Shown: positions 16,795 to 25,808 of the stretch, in pieces
Numbering within the stretch: position 1 is the stretch's first letter
Layout of the letters: each line of letters opens with the position of its first letter
Source: a bacterium
GTDB taxonomy: Bacteria; Armatimonadota; Zipacnadia; Zipacnadales; UBA11051
Direction: 5' to 3'
DNA length: 64,000 bases
NCBI GenBank assembly: GCA_030604405.1
Contig: JAUVVY010000017.1
Location: 30,242 to 94,241 of the forward strand
The notes under the pieces: model-generated
Seen by the model: the letters and a program-made list of their open reading frames with translations, nothing else
Told to the model about the DNA's origin: nothing
Databases searched by the model: none
Made by a program: the position numbers and the translations under genes

Positions 16795-18081
16795 ATGAAG
16801 ACGCGCTGGCGGAGAGCAATTCGCTGGTTGCATCCGGGGCTGCGCGTAAAGCGCTGGTTCCTGCTGACGCTTGTGGGCACCGCGGTGGCCGCGATCGGCG
16901 TCGTGCTGGTGCTGAATCTTTTTGCCTATGAGCTGACGGTTTACAGCGGCGGCCCACTGAGCGCGAGCATCATCGGCACGGCGGCCATCGTGCTGGGGCT
17001 GATCCTGGTGGCGGTATCGCTGCGGCAGGTGGTCAGATCGGTGGCCACGGCGCTATTGCCTGACGAGGACGAACTTGTAGATGTGATGCTGACGCGGCGG
17101 CGGCGGGCGATGGGGCCGCTGATTGTGACTATCGGCGGCGGGACCGGCCTTTCATATCTGCTGCGCGGCCTGAAGAAGCGCACATCCAACCTGACGGCGA
17201 TCGCGACGGTGTCGGACGATGGCGGCAGTTCGGGCCGGCTGACGCGGGAGATGTCCATCTTGAACCTGCCGCCGGGCGATATCCGCAACTGCCTGTTGGC
17301 GCTGGCTGACGAAGAGCCGCTGATGACGCAGCTTCTGCAATACCGCTTCAACGGCACCAGCGGGGGGTTGGAGGGCCACAGTCTCGGCAACCTGCTGATC
17401 GCGGCGCTGACCGACATCACCGGCGACTTCGAACTGGCTGTGAAGGAGACCAGCCGGGTTCTGGCCATCCGCGGGCGCGTGTTGCCGCCGACGTTGCAGC
17501 ACGTTGAGCTGTGCGCACGCACAGTCAACGGGGCCGAGCTGCGCGGGGAGACCAACATCGCTACTTCTTCCGAGCCAATAGATTACGTGTATCTCGATCC
17601 GCCCGCCCCGCCAGCGGTGCCGGATGTATTGGAGGCGATCGCGGACGCGCGGATCGTAGTCATCGGCCCAGGCAGTACCTACACCAGCGTAATTCCCAAC
17701 CTACTGGTACGGGGGGTGGCGGAGGCACTGGCGAACACGTCAGCGATGCGCATCTTCGTCTGTAACGTGATGACGCAGCCGGGCGAAACCGATAATTTCA
17801 AGGCATCCGACCATGTGGCGACCATTGACAGGCACGTTGATGCGCCGGTTTTTGATTATGTCATAGTCAATACTCGGCGTCCGGACAAGTCGATCCTGGA
17901 GCGCTACAGTACGACGGGCGCAGCATTCGTAGAGCCTGATGTTGCGGTGATTGCGCGGATGGGCTACATCCCGGTGGGAAGCACGCTGTTGTCGGAGGAT
18001 GACTTCGCGCGTCACGACCCTAAGAAGCTATCGGATGCGATAATGCGGCTTGCTGCAGAGGAGACCAAGATAGGCTTGTAA
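16795..18081 (+). CDS. yvcK: YvcK/CofD-like gluconeogenesis factor with N-terminal membrane anchor
   Basis: A 428-aa protein of the YvcK group, which binds UDP-sugars and influences cell shape and central carbon flow. Motifs are TIGGGTGLSYLLRGL (about 111-125), SDDGGSSGRL, LPPGDIRNCL and VIGPGSTYTSVIPNL. Residues about 20-80 form two hydrophobic helices absent from the short cytoplasmic YvcK proteins, so the domain is probably membrane-tethered. It lies directly upstream of gap-pgk-tpiA, which fits a link to triose metabolism. Confidence 0.9.
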   Translation: MKTRWRRAIRWLHPGLRVKRWFLLTLVGTAVAAIGVVLVLNLFAYELTVYSGGPLSASIIGTAAIVLGLILVAVSLRQVVRSVATALLPDEDELVDVMLTRRRRAMGPLIVTIGGGTGLSYLLRGLKKRTSNLTAIATVSDDGGSSGRLTREMSILNLPPGDIRNCLLALADEEPLMTQLLQYRFNGTSGGLEGHSLGNLLIAALTDITGDFELAVKETSRVLAIRGRVLPPTLQHVELCARTVNGAELRGETNIATSSEPIDYVYLDPPAPPAVPDVLEAIADARIVVIGPGSTYTSVIPNLLVRGVAEALANTSAMRIFVCNVMTQPGETDNFKASDHVATIDRHVDAPVFDYVIVNTRRPDKSILERYSTTGAAFVEPDVAVIARMGYIPVGSTLLSEDDFARHDPKKLSDAIMRLAAEETKIGL

Positions 18082-18104
18082 AAGGCAGTAGGATATAGTA
18101 TAAG
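18076..18104 (+). promoter_or_regulatory. Candidate promoter for gap
   Basis: TTGTAA at 18076-18081 and TATAAG at 18099-18104 have a 17-bp spacer and lie about 130 bp upstream of gap, in an AT-rich stretch. The first hexamer overlaps the yvcK stop. Confidence 0.4.
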
Positions 18105-18231
18105 GTGAATGATATAACAATATATTCTTTGCAGAGTGCGCCACAGCACCGCTGTTGTGGGCTGGATGAGGAATTGCAGACAAGAATAGTGCATGTTTGA
18201 ATCTGACTTGTCGCGCTAGGAGGACAAGACT

Positions 18232-19281
18232 GTGTCTGTCAAGGTTGGTATCAACGGTTTCGGTCGCATCGGTCGTCAAGTGTTTAAGGCTATCTACGAA
18301 AATTACTCTGGCGAAGTGGAGCTAGTGGCGGTAAATGACCTGACTGATGATGCGACGCTGGCGTACCTGCTCAAGTATGACAGCGTCTATGGCCGCTTCG
18401 ATGCTGAGATTGCAGACGGCGATGGCGCCATCATCGTCAATGGCACGAAGATCAAGAGCCTGGAGGAGCGGGACCCGGCGAAGCTGCCATGGGCCGATTT
18501 GGGCGTTGAGGTGGTACTGGAGTCGACCGGCTTTTTCCGCGAGGTCGAGGATGACCCGGAGCAGGAGGCCCACAAGAAGTCGGCCTACCAGCACATCGAG
18601 GCAGGCGCTAAGAAGGTAATCATTTCGGCTCCTGCCAGAGGCAAGGCTGACTACCTGGTCACTTTGGTTCTGGGCGTCAACGACGATGCCTACGATCCGG
18701 CCCAGCATAGCCTGATCTCCAACGCATCGTGCACCACGAACTGTCTGGCTCCGATGTGCAAGGTGCTGCACGGGAACTTCACCATCGTCAACGGCATCAT
18801 GACCACCGTGCACAGCTACACCTCTGACCAGAACCTGATGGACGGCCCGCACAGGGACCTGCGTCGTGCGCGCCACGCGGCAGAGAACATCGTGCCGACG
18901 AGCACCGGTGCAGCATCGGCCATCGGTGTGGTGATTCCGGACCTGGACGAGAGGCTGGACGGCATCGCCTTGCGCGTGCCCACACCCACCGGCTCAGTTA
19001 CCGACCTGGTGGTCAATGTCGAGAAGTCCACTTCTGTTGAAGAAGTCAACGCCGCCTTCAAAGCCGCCGCTGATGGCGAACTGGCCGGATATCTGGAATA
19101 CACCGAGGCTCCCATCGTGCGTGCCGATATCGTCGGCAGCCCGGCCTCGTGCATTCTCGACTCAGAGTACACTAAGGTCATTGACGGGACTCTGGTCAAG
19201 GTGCTGGGCTGGTATGACAACGAATGGGGCTACTCGATGCGGACGGCCGAACTGCTCAAGATAGTTGGGGAAAGTCTCTAG
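18232..19281 (+). CDS. gap: Glyceraldehyde-3-phosphate dehydrogenase, type I
   Basis: Interconverts glyceraldehyde-3-phosphate and 1,3-bisphosphoglycerate in glycolysis. The 349-aa protein has NAD-binding INGFGRIGR at the N-terminus, catalytic Cys167 in NASCTTNC, and the phosphate-site motif STGAASAIG. GTG 18232 follows an AGGAGGAC ribosome site. It heads the gap-pgk-tpiA glycolytic set; an R2 repeat separates it from pgk. Confidence 0.97.
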   Translation: MSVKVGINGFGRIGRQVFKAIYENYSGEVELVAVNDLTDDATLAYLLKYDSVYGRFDAEIADGDGAIIVNGTKIKSLEERDPAKLPWADLGVEVVLESTGFFREVEDDPEQEAHKKSAYQHIEAGAKKVIISAPARGKADYLVTLVLGVNDDAYDPAQHSLISNASCTTNCLAPMCKVLHGNFTIVNGIMTTVHSYTSDQNLMDGPHRDLRRARHAAENIVPTSTGAASAIGVVIPDLDERLDGIALRVPTPTGSVTDLVVNVEKSTSVEEVNAAFKAAADGELAGYLEYTEAPIVRADIVGSPASCILDSEYTKVIDGTLVKVLGWYDNEWGYSMRTAELLKIVGESL

Positions 19282-19299
19282 GCCCCATTATTCGAAAAA

Positions 19300-19421
19300 C
19301 CCTCGGGCTGGAAGCTGAGAACGCTGACCCACGCCTCTGGCGTGGGTGTTGTCGCGTTCTCACCTGACCTGCGCCAAGCACAGGTCAGGCCGAGCCACGC
19401 GTCTTGTGAATTATTCGAGTC
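19300..19421. repeat. R2 repeat, copy 1 (between gap and pgk)
   Basis: It starts CTCGGGCTGGAAGC and ends near ACGCGTCTTGTG with ATTATTCG. It holds a TGAGAACGC/GCGTTCTCA stem enclosing GACCCACGCC-TCT-GGCGTGGGTG, then a second stem CCTGACCTGCG/CAGGTCAGG. Other copies are at 24049-24197 and 37017-37197. Confidence 0.75.
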
Positions 19422-19521
19422 AGGCGGCACAATGAGAATAGATCACAAGCACGGCGGCGGGCGCTCGGACATCCGCCGCCGTTGTGTCATTGAGAGCCTT
19501 AGACGTCGGAGGAACGGGTGA

Positions 19522-20739
19522 GTGAGCATGCACAAGGCTACCGTTAGGGACCGCGACATAAGCGGGAAGACGGCGCTGGTCAGAGTTGACTTCAATGTGC
19601 CGCTCAAAGATGGCCGAATAGAAGACGACACGCGCATAGTGGCTTCCCTGCCTACAATCGAGTATCTCCTGGAACACGGCTGCAAGGTTATCCTGTGTGC
19701 CCACCTGGGCCGACCCGATGGGGAGATCGCGCCTGGGCTCAGCCTGGAGCTGTGCGCCGACCGGCTCCGTGAATTGCTCAGCGAGGCGCTCGGCAGGCCG
19801 GCGCAAGTGGAGTTCGTGGATGACTGCATCGGTGAGAAAGTCGCGGAGAAGGCCGCACAGATGCAGGCCGGCGACGTGCTGCTACTGGAGAATACCCGTT
19901 TTTACTGCGCTGAGACGTCGAAGAACGAAGGCGAGATGCTGGAGTTTGCGGAGAAGCTGGCCGCGCCGGCGGAGCTGTACATCAACGACGCTTTCGGTGC
20001 CGGCCATCGCAACCACGCCTCTACCTACGGAGTGACCAAGTACCTGAGCCCGTGTGTGGCCGGGCTGCTGGTCGAGAAGGAGATCGAGCAACTGAGTCGC
20101 ATTCTGACCGCTCCGCAGGAAGGCCTTGTGGTCGTGCTGGGCGGGGCCAAGGTCGAGGACAAGATCGGCGTAATCAAGGCCCTGCTGCCCAAGTGCGAGA
20201 AGATGCTGATCGGCGGTGCGATGTCGTGGGCGTTTTTCAAGGCGAAGGGCATGGAAGTCGGGCTGTCGCTGTGTGAGCCGGAAAGTGTAGAGTCTGCCGA
20301 GGATGTCCTTGCCAGCATGGGCGACGACTTGCAGAAACTGATGCTGCCGGTGGACGTGTACATGCAAAACGTCGCCGGAGACCACCAGATAAGGTACGCG
20401 GCTGCCGACGCCATCGAGCCGGGCTGGGACGCCCTCGACATCGGGGACGAGACGCGCAAGACCTATGCCGACATCATCCTCAAGGCCGCCAACGTCTTCT
20501 GGAACGGACCGATGGGCAAGTTCGAGCGCAAACCCTTTGACGAGGGCACTTTCGCGGTCGCCAGAGCAATGGGGGATTGCCCGGGCTTCAACGTCGTCGG
20601 CGGAGGTGACTCGGTGGCCGCCGTCACGCAGATGGGTGTAGCCGACGCCATAGACCATATCTCGACCGGCGGCGGCGCGTCGCTGGAATTCCTGGAAGAC
20701 GGCGTGCTCTCAGCGATTGAGGCGCTTGACGACAAGTAG
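19522..20739 (+). CDS. pgk: Phosphoglycerate kinase
   Basis: Transfers phosphate between 1,3-bisphosphoglycerate and ADP. The 405-aa protein shows RVDFNVPL at the N-terminus, HLGRPDG, NDAFGAGHR and the C-terminal nucleotide-loop motif STGGGASLEFL. GTG 19522 lies 9 nt after GGAGG and is preferred to ATG 19528. The stop is 18 bases before tpiA. Confidence 0.97.
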   Translation: MSMHKATVRDRDISGKTALVRVDFNVPLKDGRIEDDTRIVASLPTIEYLLEHGCKVILCAHLGRPDGEIAPGLSLELCADRLRELLSEALGRPAQVEFVDDCIGEKVAEKAAQMQAGDVLLLENTRFYCAETSKNEGEMLEFAEKLAAPAELYINDAFGAGHRNHASTYGVTKYLSPCVAGLLVEKEIEQLSRILTAPQEGLVVVLGGAKVEDKIGVIKALLPKCEKMLIGGAMSWAFFKAKGMEVGLSLCEPESVESAEDVLASMGDDLQKLMLPVDVYMQNVAGDHQIRYAAADAIEPGWDALDIGDETRKTYADIILKAANVFWNGPMGKFERKPFDEGTFAVARAMGDCPGFNVVGGGDSVAAVTQMGVADAIDHISTGGGASLEFLEDGVLSAIEALDDK

Positions 20740-20757
20740 GGCTTCTGGAGGAAGATT

Positions 20758-21573
20758 ATGCGAATACCGATGATGGCCGGAAACTGGAAGATGAATTGTG
20801 ACAATCCTGCAGCCGTCGAACTGGCCAAGGGCATCGTCGAGGGCAGCGCCAACGCGTTAGGATGTGAAGTCATCGTCTGCCCGCCCTTCACCGCGCTGAG
20901 CGCAGTCAATGATGTAACCAAAGATAGCCCCGTGTCGCTGGGCGGCCAGAACTTCTTCTGGAAAGCCGACGGCGCATTCACCGGCGAGATTGCCGCCGAT
21001 ATGCTGCTTTGCTGCGGCTGCGAGTATGTCATCATCGGCCACTCCGAGCGCCGCGGCCGCTTCGGTGCGACTGACGAGGACTTCGCCGAAGAGCTGCAGT
21101 CAGTATTCGGCGACAACGACGCCACCGTCAGTATCAAGCTGAAGGCCGCCGTGGATGCGGGCCTCAAGCCGATCGCCTGCTGCGGTGAGCTGCTGTCCGA
21201 GCGCGAAAAGGGCATGACCGACGCCATCGTCAGCGACCAGGTGCGGGCCATGCTCGACGGCTGCAGCGAAGAGCAGTTGCACAGCGTCACTATCGCCTAC
21301 GAGCCGGTCTGGGCCATCGGCACCGGCGAGGTCTGCGAGGCCGATGAAGCCAACCGCGTCTGCGGCCTGATCCGTGCCGTAGTGGCCGAGGTCGCCGGGC
21401 AAGAGACTGCTGACAATATGCGCATCCTCTATGGCGGCAGTGTCAAGCCGGACAACGTCGAGGGCCTGATGGCGCAGGCGGAGATTGACGGCGGCTTAGT
21501 TGGCGGGGCGTCGCTGAAGGCCGATTCCTTCTGCACGCTGATCGAGGTGGCGGGCAGAGCCAAGAGGGCGTAA
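20758..21573 (+). CDS. tpiA: Triose-phosphate isomerase
   Basis: Interconverts dihydroxyacetone phosphate and glyceraldehyde-3-phosphate. This 271-aa TIM barrel has Lys11 in GNWKMN, His95 in IGHSERR and Glu182 in AYEPVWAIGTGE; YGGSVKPDN forms the phosphate loop. It ends the gap-pgk-tpiA unit. The last 132 bp (21442-21573), from the Val codon after YGGS to the stop, recur downstream at 22464-22595. Confidence 0.97.
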   Translation: MRIPMMAGNWKMNCDNPAAVELAKGIVEGSANALGCEVIVCPPFTALSAVNDVTKDSPVSLGGQNFFWKADGAFTGEIAADMLLCCGCEYVIIGHSERRGRFGATDEDFAEELQSVFGDNDATVSIKLKAAVDAGLKPIACCGELLSEREKGMTDAIVSDQVRAMLDGCSEEQLHSVTIAYEPVWAIGTGEVCEADEANRVCGLIRAVVAEVAGQETADNMRILYGGSVKPDNVEGLMAQAEIDGGLVGGASLKADSFCTLIEVAGRAKRA

Positions 21574-21602
21574 TCCCCACCCCTGCACCATGCCAACGCG
21601 AA

Positions 21603-21635
21603 GGCGGCCTCCCGGCGAGGTCGCCTGTTTTCTTT
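21603..21635 (+). terminator. Rho-independent terminator after tpiA
   Basis: GGCGGCCTC and GAGGTCGCC form a 9-bp stem around a 5-nt loop, followed by TGTTTTCTTT. It lies 30 bases after the tpiA stop and would end the glycolytic transcript. Confidence 0.8.
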
Positions 21636-21733
21636 GCACCAGGGAGGAGAAACAGTCATCGAGCGCGAAATTCATCGTCAAGATAACCCGTCGATGGTCA
21701 AGATGCGAAGTCTGCTCTAAAGGAATGAGAGCC

Positions 21734-22420
21734 ATGCGTTTTGAGCTTCCTCCCTTACCGCCTTCGCTGGAGGGCATCAGAGCCAGAGCGGAATGGGAAA
21801 GGCACGACCTGTTGACCCAGCAGCTTGAAGCCTTGCGCGCGCCTCGCCTCATGATCTTTGTCGACACAAATAATGTTCACCTCGGCTACTACCAGACGCT
21901 ACACATAGACCTGAAGAAGAATCCGCCCGCGGAACCCCCAAAGCTCGACCCGGTGAAGCTCCTCGATCATCTTGTCGATTTTCCCCGACACCGCCTAATT
22001 CGGGCGTACTGGTATGACGCAGAAGTGGGCAAGGGTTCGTCACTGTACGAGGTTCAACAGTCCTTGCATGGCGCGGTGCGTGGAACCGCTTTCTGCGATC
22101 TCACGTTGGGCGAACATACGGGCGAACGTCAAGAGCGCCGTGAAAAGGGCGTTGACATCGCACTTGCGGTAGATATGCTGGAACACGCTTTTCGGGACAA
22201 CTATGATACCGCGATACTGTGCAGCGGCGATTCGGATTTTGTCCCGCTCGTACGAGCCGTAAAGGCGACCGGGAAGCATGTAATGTGCTCATCATACACC
22301 TGCACACTTTCCCAGGACAAAGACATCTTAGAAAGCATAGATTACTTCATTCCCCTGGATGGTGTGGACCTAACATGGGCGGAAGAAGAGGAAACGGTAA
22401 ATGAAGAGGAAGTGCCGTAG
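21734..22420 (+). CDS. NYN domain (PIN-like) nuclease
   Basis: A 228-aa protein of the LabA/DUF88 NYN type, probably a metal-dependent RNase. The acidic centre is visible: Asp44 in IFVDTNNVH, Asp141 in [10 protein letters not shown], and Asp166 and Asp168 in SGDSDF. The acidic C-terminus ends in a Glu-rich tail. ATG 21734 is the assumed start; ATG 21725 is possible, and the longer frame to 21590 covers the terminator. The gene sits between tpiA and a duplicate of the tpiA 3' end, so it is the cargo of a probable insertion. Confidence 0.85.
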   Translation: MRFELPPLPPSLEGIRARAEWERHDLLTQQLEALRAPRLMIFVDTNNVHLGYYQTLHIDLKKNPPAEPPKLDPVKLLDHLVDFPRHRLIRAYWYDAEVGKGSSLYEVQQSLHGAVRGTAFCDLTLGEHTGERQERREKGVDIALAVDMLEHAFRDNYDTAILCSGDSDFVPLVRAVKATGKHVMCSSYTCTLSQDKDILESIDYFIPLDGVDLTWAEEEETVNEEEVP

Positions 22421-22463
22421 CAGGAACATGCGCCGTGTTGTGAGGCGTCCTCTCCGCCTTAGA

Positions 22464-22595
22464 GTCAAGCCGGACAATGTGGGGGGCTTGATGGCGCAGG
22501 CGGAGATTGACGGCGGGCTGGTCGGCGGGGCGTCGCTGAAAGCCGACTCCTTCTGCGCGCTGATCGAGGTAGCAGGCAGAATCAAGGACCGGTAA
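22464..22595 (+). pseudogene. Duplicated 3' end of tpiA
   Basis: The 132 bases align without gaps to tpiA 21442-21573, with about 20 mismatches. Most are silent third-position changes (for example AAC/AAT, GGC/GGG, AAG/AAA, GAT/GAC) except over the last five codons. It reads [18 protein letters not shown] and onward to its own TAA. Similarity starts exactly after the YGGS loop and there is no start codon. The pattern fits descent from a diverged functional tpiA rather than decay of a copy of the resident gene. Confidence 0.9.
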
Positions 22596-22659
22596 TTGCC
22601 AAGCGTGTGGCTCAGTAAACAGTTGAAGAACAGGGAGGCGTACGAGCGAGAGATACGAC

Positions 22660-23304
22660 ATGAGCGCAGTGGAAGTCGTTTTTGTGTCAGTAGCGCTGGG
22701 AGCAGCAATTGTGGCGTGGCTGTCGATGAGGCAGGCACAGCGCACTGCAGACATTATGGATAGGCAATTCGCGCAAGAATATCGACCGTCGCTATACATT
22801 TGGCCACTGGACGGAAACGTTTGGGATGAGTGGGAGTGGGAATACAAGGTCGCTAATACAGGGCGTGGGCCTGCTCTTAACGTTATCGTAGGTGCCCACT
22901 GGGGACCGGCCTGGCAGAAGAGAACTATTCCCGTGCTCATGGAGATAGATGAGGCGCGCCCGCGGGCCTCGGACCTCGATCACGCTCCCCCCTTGCAGCG
23001 CATCGCGGTACTTCCTGGAGGAGACACTCGAGTATTCCGCCTCCCTTTCCCACGGCATGATGATGTAGCCGCTGACGACCCCCTGAGCCAATATGTGCTT
23101 CATGCCGAGTGGACGGACCCGACCAGCAATGAGCGGCTATATCGCTGTTGGGAAGTTCACAAATGGAACCCTTCTGATAGGGCGGGAAGCATTCGGGCGA
23201 CGGCTGAACAGTTGTCTTCTCCCCTTCCCGCCCATCCCGGCTGTGAGCAGTGCCCGGTGCGTAACAAACTGGAGCATTGTCCTATAGAAAAGGGTGACAA
23301 ATAG
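22660..23304 (+). CDS. Membrane-anchored protein of unknown function
   Basis: A 214-aa protein with one N-terminal membrane helix (about residues 5-22), a short helical linker, then a strand-rich domain (PSLYIWPLDG, YKVANTGRGPALNVIV) like those of small anchored proteins found in mobile regions. The C-terminus has a C-x2-C pair and another Cys about ten residues on. It follows the tpiA 3' duplicate by 64 bases. Confidence 0.65.
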   Translation: MSAVEVVFVSVALGAAIVAWLSMRQAQRTADIMDRQFAQEYRPSLYIWPLDGNVWDEWEWEYKVANTGRGPALNVIVGAHWGPAWQKRTIPVLMEIDEARPRASDLDHAPPLQRIAVLPGGDTRVFRLPFPRHDDVAADDPLSQYVLHAEWTDPTSNERLYRCWEVHKWNPSDRAGSIRATAEQLSSPLPAHPGCEQCPVRNKLEHCPIEKGDK

Positions 23305-23313
23305 CTGGCACCT

Positions 23314-23898
23314 TTAGCACCGGCGATCAGCGTTGCGGAACACGCCCGCGTACATCGGCGGCAAGAGCAGAGACCTGGACTCGCTGAATTCAGATTCCGT
23401 GAGGCCGGCGTTGTGCATCAGTTGACGGATCTCCGCCGCCGGTATGCCGTGGCTCTCTTTCGTCGGTTCGCGGATGAAAAGGGTGCCGGTGCTCTTCAGA
23501 TTGCGCGAGAGCGCGTCTATCGTTTTCTGCCTTTGTTCGGGCTCGACTTCATGGAGCACGAAGTGAATGACGATCACATCGAAACCGTCGGGGTCGGGAT
23601 CGAGCCTGGTTATGTCGCCGACTTTGAAGTCAACGTTCGGAAAGTGCTTCAAGCGCTGTCTCGCGACGTGGGTCCAGGCTTCGGAAGTGTCGAGACAGGT
23701 TACTCGACCGCCGGCATCGAGCAATCGGCGGGCAATATGGCGGCTCAAGGCTCCTGAGCCAGAGCCGAAGTCGAGCACCTTCTCATCCCCCTGCAGACCG
23801 AGGCTATCGGCATACCTCCCGTAGAGGCTACTGACGAGGCCATGATGCAGCAGCCTATCCTTGATGACATCAAGGCGGCTGGGATTATCGAACTCCAC
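23314..23898 (-). CDS. SAM-dependent methyltransferase
   Basis: A 194-aa class I methyltransferase: motif I VLDFGSGSGALSRHIAR, acidic strand-2 end TCLDTS, FKVGDITRL, and motif IV FDVIVIHFVLHEV. It is UbiE/MenG-like in size, but no substrate is evident. GTG 23898 is preferred because AGGGAGAA precedes it and the longer frame to 24144 translates unrelated upstream DNA. It is convergent with the anchored-protein gene, 9 bases apart. Confidence 0.82.
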   Translation of the reverse strand: MEFDNPSRLDVIKDRLLHHGLVSSLYGRYADSLGLQGDEKVLDFGSGSGALSRHIARRLLDAGGRVTCLDTSEAWTHVARQRLKHFPNVDFKVGDITRLDPDPDGFDVIVIHFVLHEVEPEQRQKTIDALSRNLKSTGTLFIREPTKESHGIPAAEIRQLMHNAGLTESEFSESRSLLLPPMYAGVFRNADRRC

Positions 23899-24048
23899 GA
23901 TGCTTCTCCCTCGATTCGCCAAATCGGAAGAGCGGCTAGCCGAGACTATCCGTGAGTGAAATGGACTACGTATCAGAATTGGACAGGCAGACCGGTCACG
24001 GGCACATAGAGTGGCTTTTGCGAAGCAGCGTAAAATGACACACTGTAA

Positions 24049-24197
24049 TGACCCCAACGACCTCGGGCTGGAAGCTGAGAACGCCGACCCAGGCCGCACC
24101 CACTCCTGTGGAGTGGGTGGCCCTGGGTGCCCGCGCGTTCTCACCTGACCTGCGCCAAGCGCAGGTCAGGCCGAGCTACGCGTCTTGTGGATTATTC
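24049..24197. repeat. R2 repeat, copy 2
   Basis: It has the same ends as 19300-19421. The outer stem TGAGAACGC/GCGTTCTCA encloses a different, longer nested hairpin (CACCCACTCC-TGT-GGAGTGGGTG inside GACCCAGG/CCTGGGT). The second stem is a perfect CCTGACCTGCGC-CAA-GCGCAGGTCAGG. It ends four bases before the htrA stop. Confidence 0.75.
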
Positions 24198-24200
24198 GGG

Positions 24201-25808
24201 CTATGGCTTGAGGCTGATGTCGGCGGTGACCATAGTGGTCTCGCCGTAGGCAAGGACGCGCTCGAGGCGCAGCAGCAGGTAGCCGCGGCCGGCATTCTGC
24301 GCCGCCTCGATCGCTTGCTCGTACTCAGCTAATGTCTGCACGTCAGTGCGGTTGACCTTCACGATGACATCGCCGGGGCTGACCTTGCCACGGGCAGGCG
24401 AGCTGCCTTTGACCTCAACTACCACCACGCCCTGGTCGCGTTCCAGTTCGAATTCTCTCTTCAATTCGGCGTCCAGGGCCCTAACCTCCAGACCGAGGCC
24501 GGGTTTCTTCTTGCGGCCTGTGGAGGGCTTTGGCTCGTCAAGGCCTGTGTACTTGGCGGGCATCGCGCCCAGTTTCGCAGGCAGATCTTTTTCTTCGCCA
24601 TCGCGGACCACGCGGAGCTTGACCTGCGCTGGCGGCGGGTGACGGGAGATGGCTTTCTGCAGCTCCCAGGTGGAGGCGACTTGCTGCTCGTCAACCGCGG
24701 TTATGACATCATCCACTCGCAGTCCGGATTTGGCGGCGGGAGTCTCGGGGATTAGCCCGGTCACCAGCGCCCCGCCGGCGGGAGCCCCATAGAAGTCGCG
24801 CATGTTGGGGCTGAGGTCCTCGATGCCCACGCCCAACCAGCCACGCAGCACCTTCCGCTGGGCGATGAGCTTCGGCACTACGTAGGCGGCGGTGTCGGCG
24901 GGGATGGCAAAGCCGATGCCCACACTCACCGGCATCGCCCGGCCTCCGGGGGAGGCGATGGCGACGTTGACCCCAACCACCTGGCCGTTGAGATTGACAA
25001 GCGGCCCGCCACTGTTGCCGATATTGATGGAGGCGTCGGTCTGGATGACGTCGCCGATGGTGATGTACTGTGACTGGCCGGGGAGCGGACGTCCCTTGGC
25101 GCTGACGATGCCGGCGGTTACAGTCTGGTGCAGGGCGAAGGGGCTGCCGACCGCCATCACCCACGAGCCCACCTTCAAGTCCTGCGAATTGCCCAGCTCA
25201 AGCACCGGGAGTTTGCGGTCGGCCTCTATCTTGATGACAGCAAGTTCGCTCTTGGGATCGGTGCCCCACAGTTTCGCCGGGTAGTAACGGTCATCGTCTT
25301 CGCGGTCGTTGAGCCCCACCCGGATAGCTCCCGCGTTTCTCACCACGTGGGCGTTGGTGACAATAAAGCCGTCAGACCTGTAGATCCAGCCGGAGCCCAT
25401 GCTCATGGCCTCGGGGCCTTCGGCTTCTTCCTCATCATAGTCGCGCAAGTCCGGTGGCATCGGGAATTCGTATTTCTTGAACCACTCGTAGAGTTGCTTG
25501 CGGTCAAGTCCGGCCGGCGGCGACTCGATTTCACAGAATATGCTCACCACAGCCGGCAGGGCCTGCTCCGCGATCTTGATGAAGTTGGCTTCGAGCGCGC
25601 GCAGTTGTGTGTCACTGCTGGAGCGGACAGGCTGGCGCAGAGGAGTGCTACAGGAAAGCGCCAGCGTTGCCAGTAGCGCGCAGACCACTATGCCCGCGAG
25701 GATTATGCGGCTGTGGCCGTGAGAATGATAGCCGTCCTGTGCTGACACAATGCCGACCTCCAAGAGCTTGAGCTGACCATGCTTGCCAGATACTAGAAGC
25801 GGTTTCAA
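24201..25808 (-). CDS. HtrA/DegP-type periplasmic serine protease
   Basis: A 535-aa envelope protease with an N-terminal hydrophobic segment (about 35-52) ending in a lipobox-like LALSC (Cys53), a trypsin-like domain and two PDZ domains (about 320-410 and 440-530). His154 (TNAHVV) and Ser266 (GNSGGP) are in place. The third triad position, normally Asp in the S-D-[IL]-A motif, is Glu188 (PKSELAVIKI). The first residues are uncertain; a GTG 17 codons in would give a shorter leader. It degrades or refolds damaged envelope proteins. Confidence 0.9.
   Translation of the reverse strand: MKPLLVSGKHGQLKLLEVGIVSAQDGYHSHGHSRIILAGIVVCALLATLALSCSTPLRQPVRSSSDTQLRALEANFIKIAEQALPAVVSIFCEIESPPAGLDRKQLYEWFKKYEFPMPPDLRDYDEEEAEGPEAMSMGSGWIYRSDGFIVTNAHVVRNAGAIRVGLNDREDDDRYYPAKLWGTDPKSELAVIKIEADRKLPVLELGNSQDLKVGSWVMAVGSPFALHQTVTAGIVSAKGRPLPGQSQYITIGDVIQTDASINIGNSGGPLVNLNGQVVGVNVAIASPGGRAMPVSVGIGFAIPADTAAYVVPKLIAQRKVLRGWLGVGIEDLSPNMRDFYGAPAGGALVTGLIPETPAAKSGLRVDDVITAVDEQQVASTWELQKAISRHPPPAQVKLRVVRDGEEKDLPAKLGAMPAKYTGLDEPKPSTGRKKKPGLGLEVRALDAELKREFELERDQGVVVVEVKGSSPARGKVSPGDVIVKVNRTDVQTLAEYEQAIEAAQNAGRGYLLLRLERVLAYGETTMVTADISLKP

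Noticed and set aside
21574..21733. Extended N-terminus of the NYN protein from 21590
   Set aside because: It would translate the tpiA terminator hairpin and has no ribosome site; ATG 21734 fits the domain.
3515..22464. Shared CTTAGAG heptamer near the breakpoints of the yggS (3515-3521) and tpiA (22458-22464) copies
   Set aside because: It lies at different distances from the breakpoint and is absent at glyA, where only a loosely similar CTCTAGG occurs; a 7-mer in two sites is within chance.
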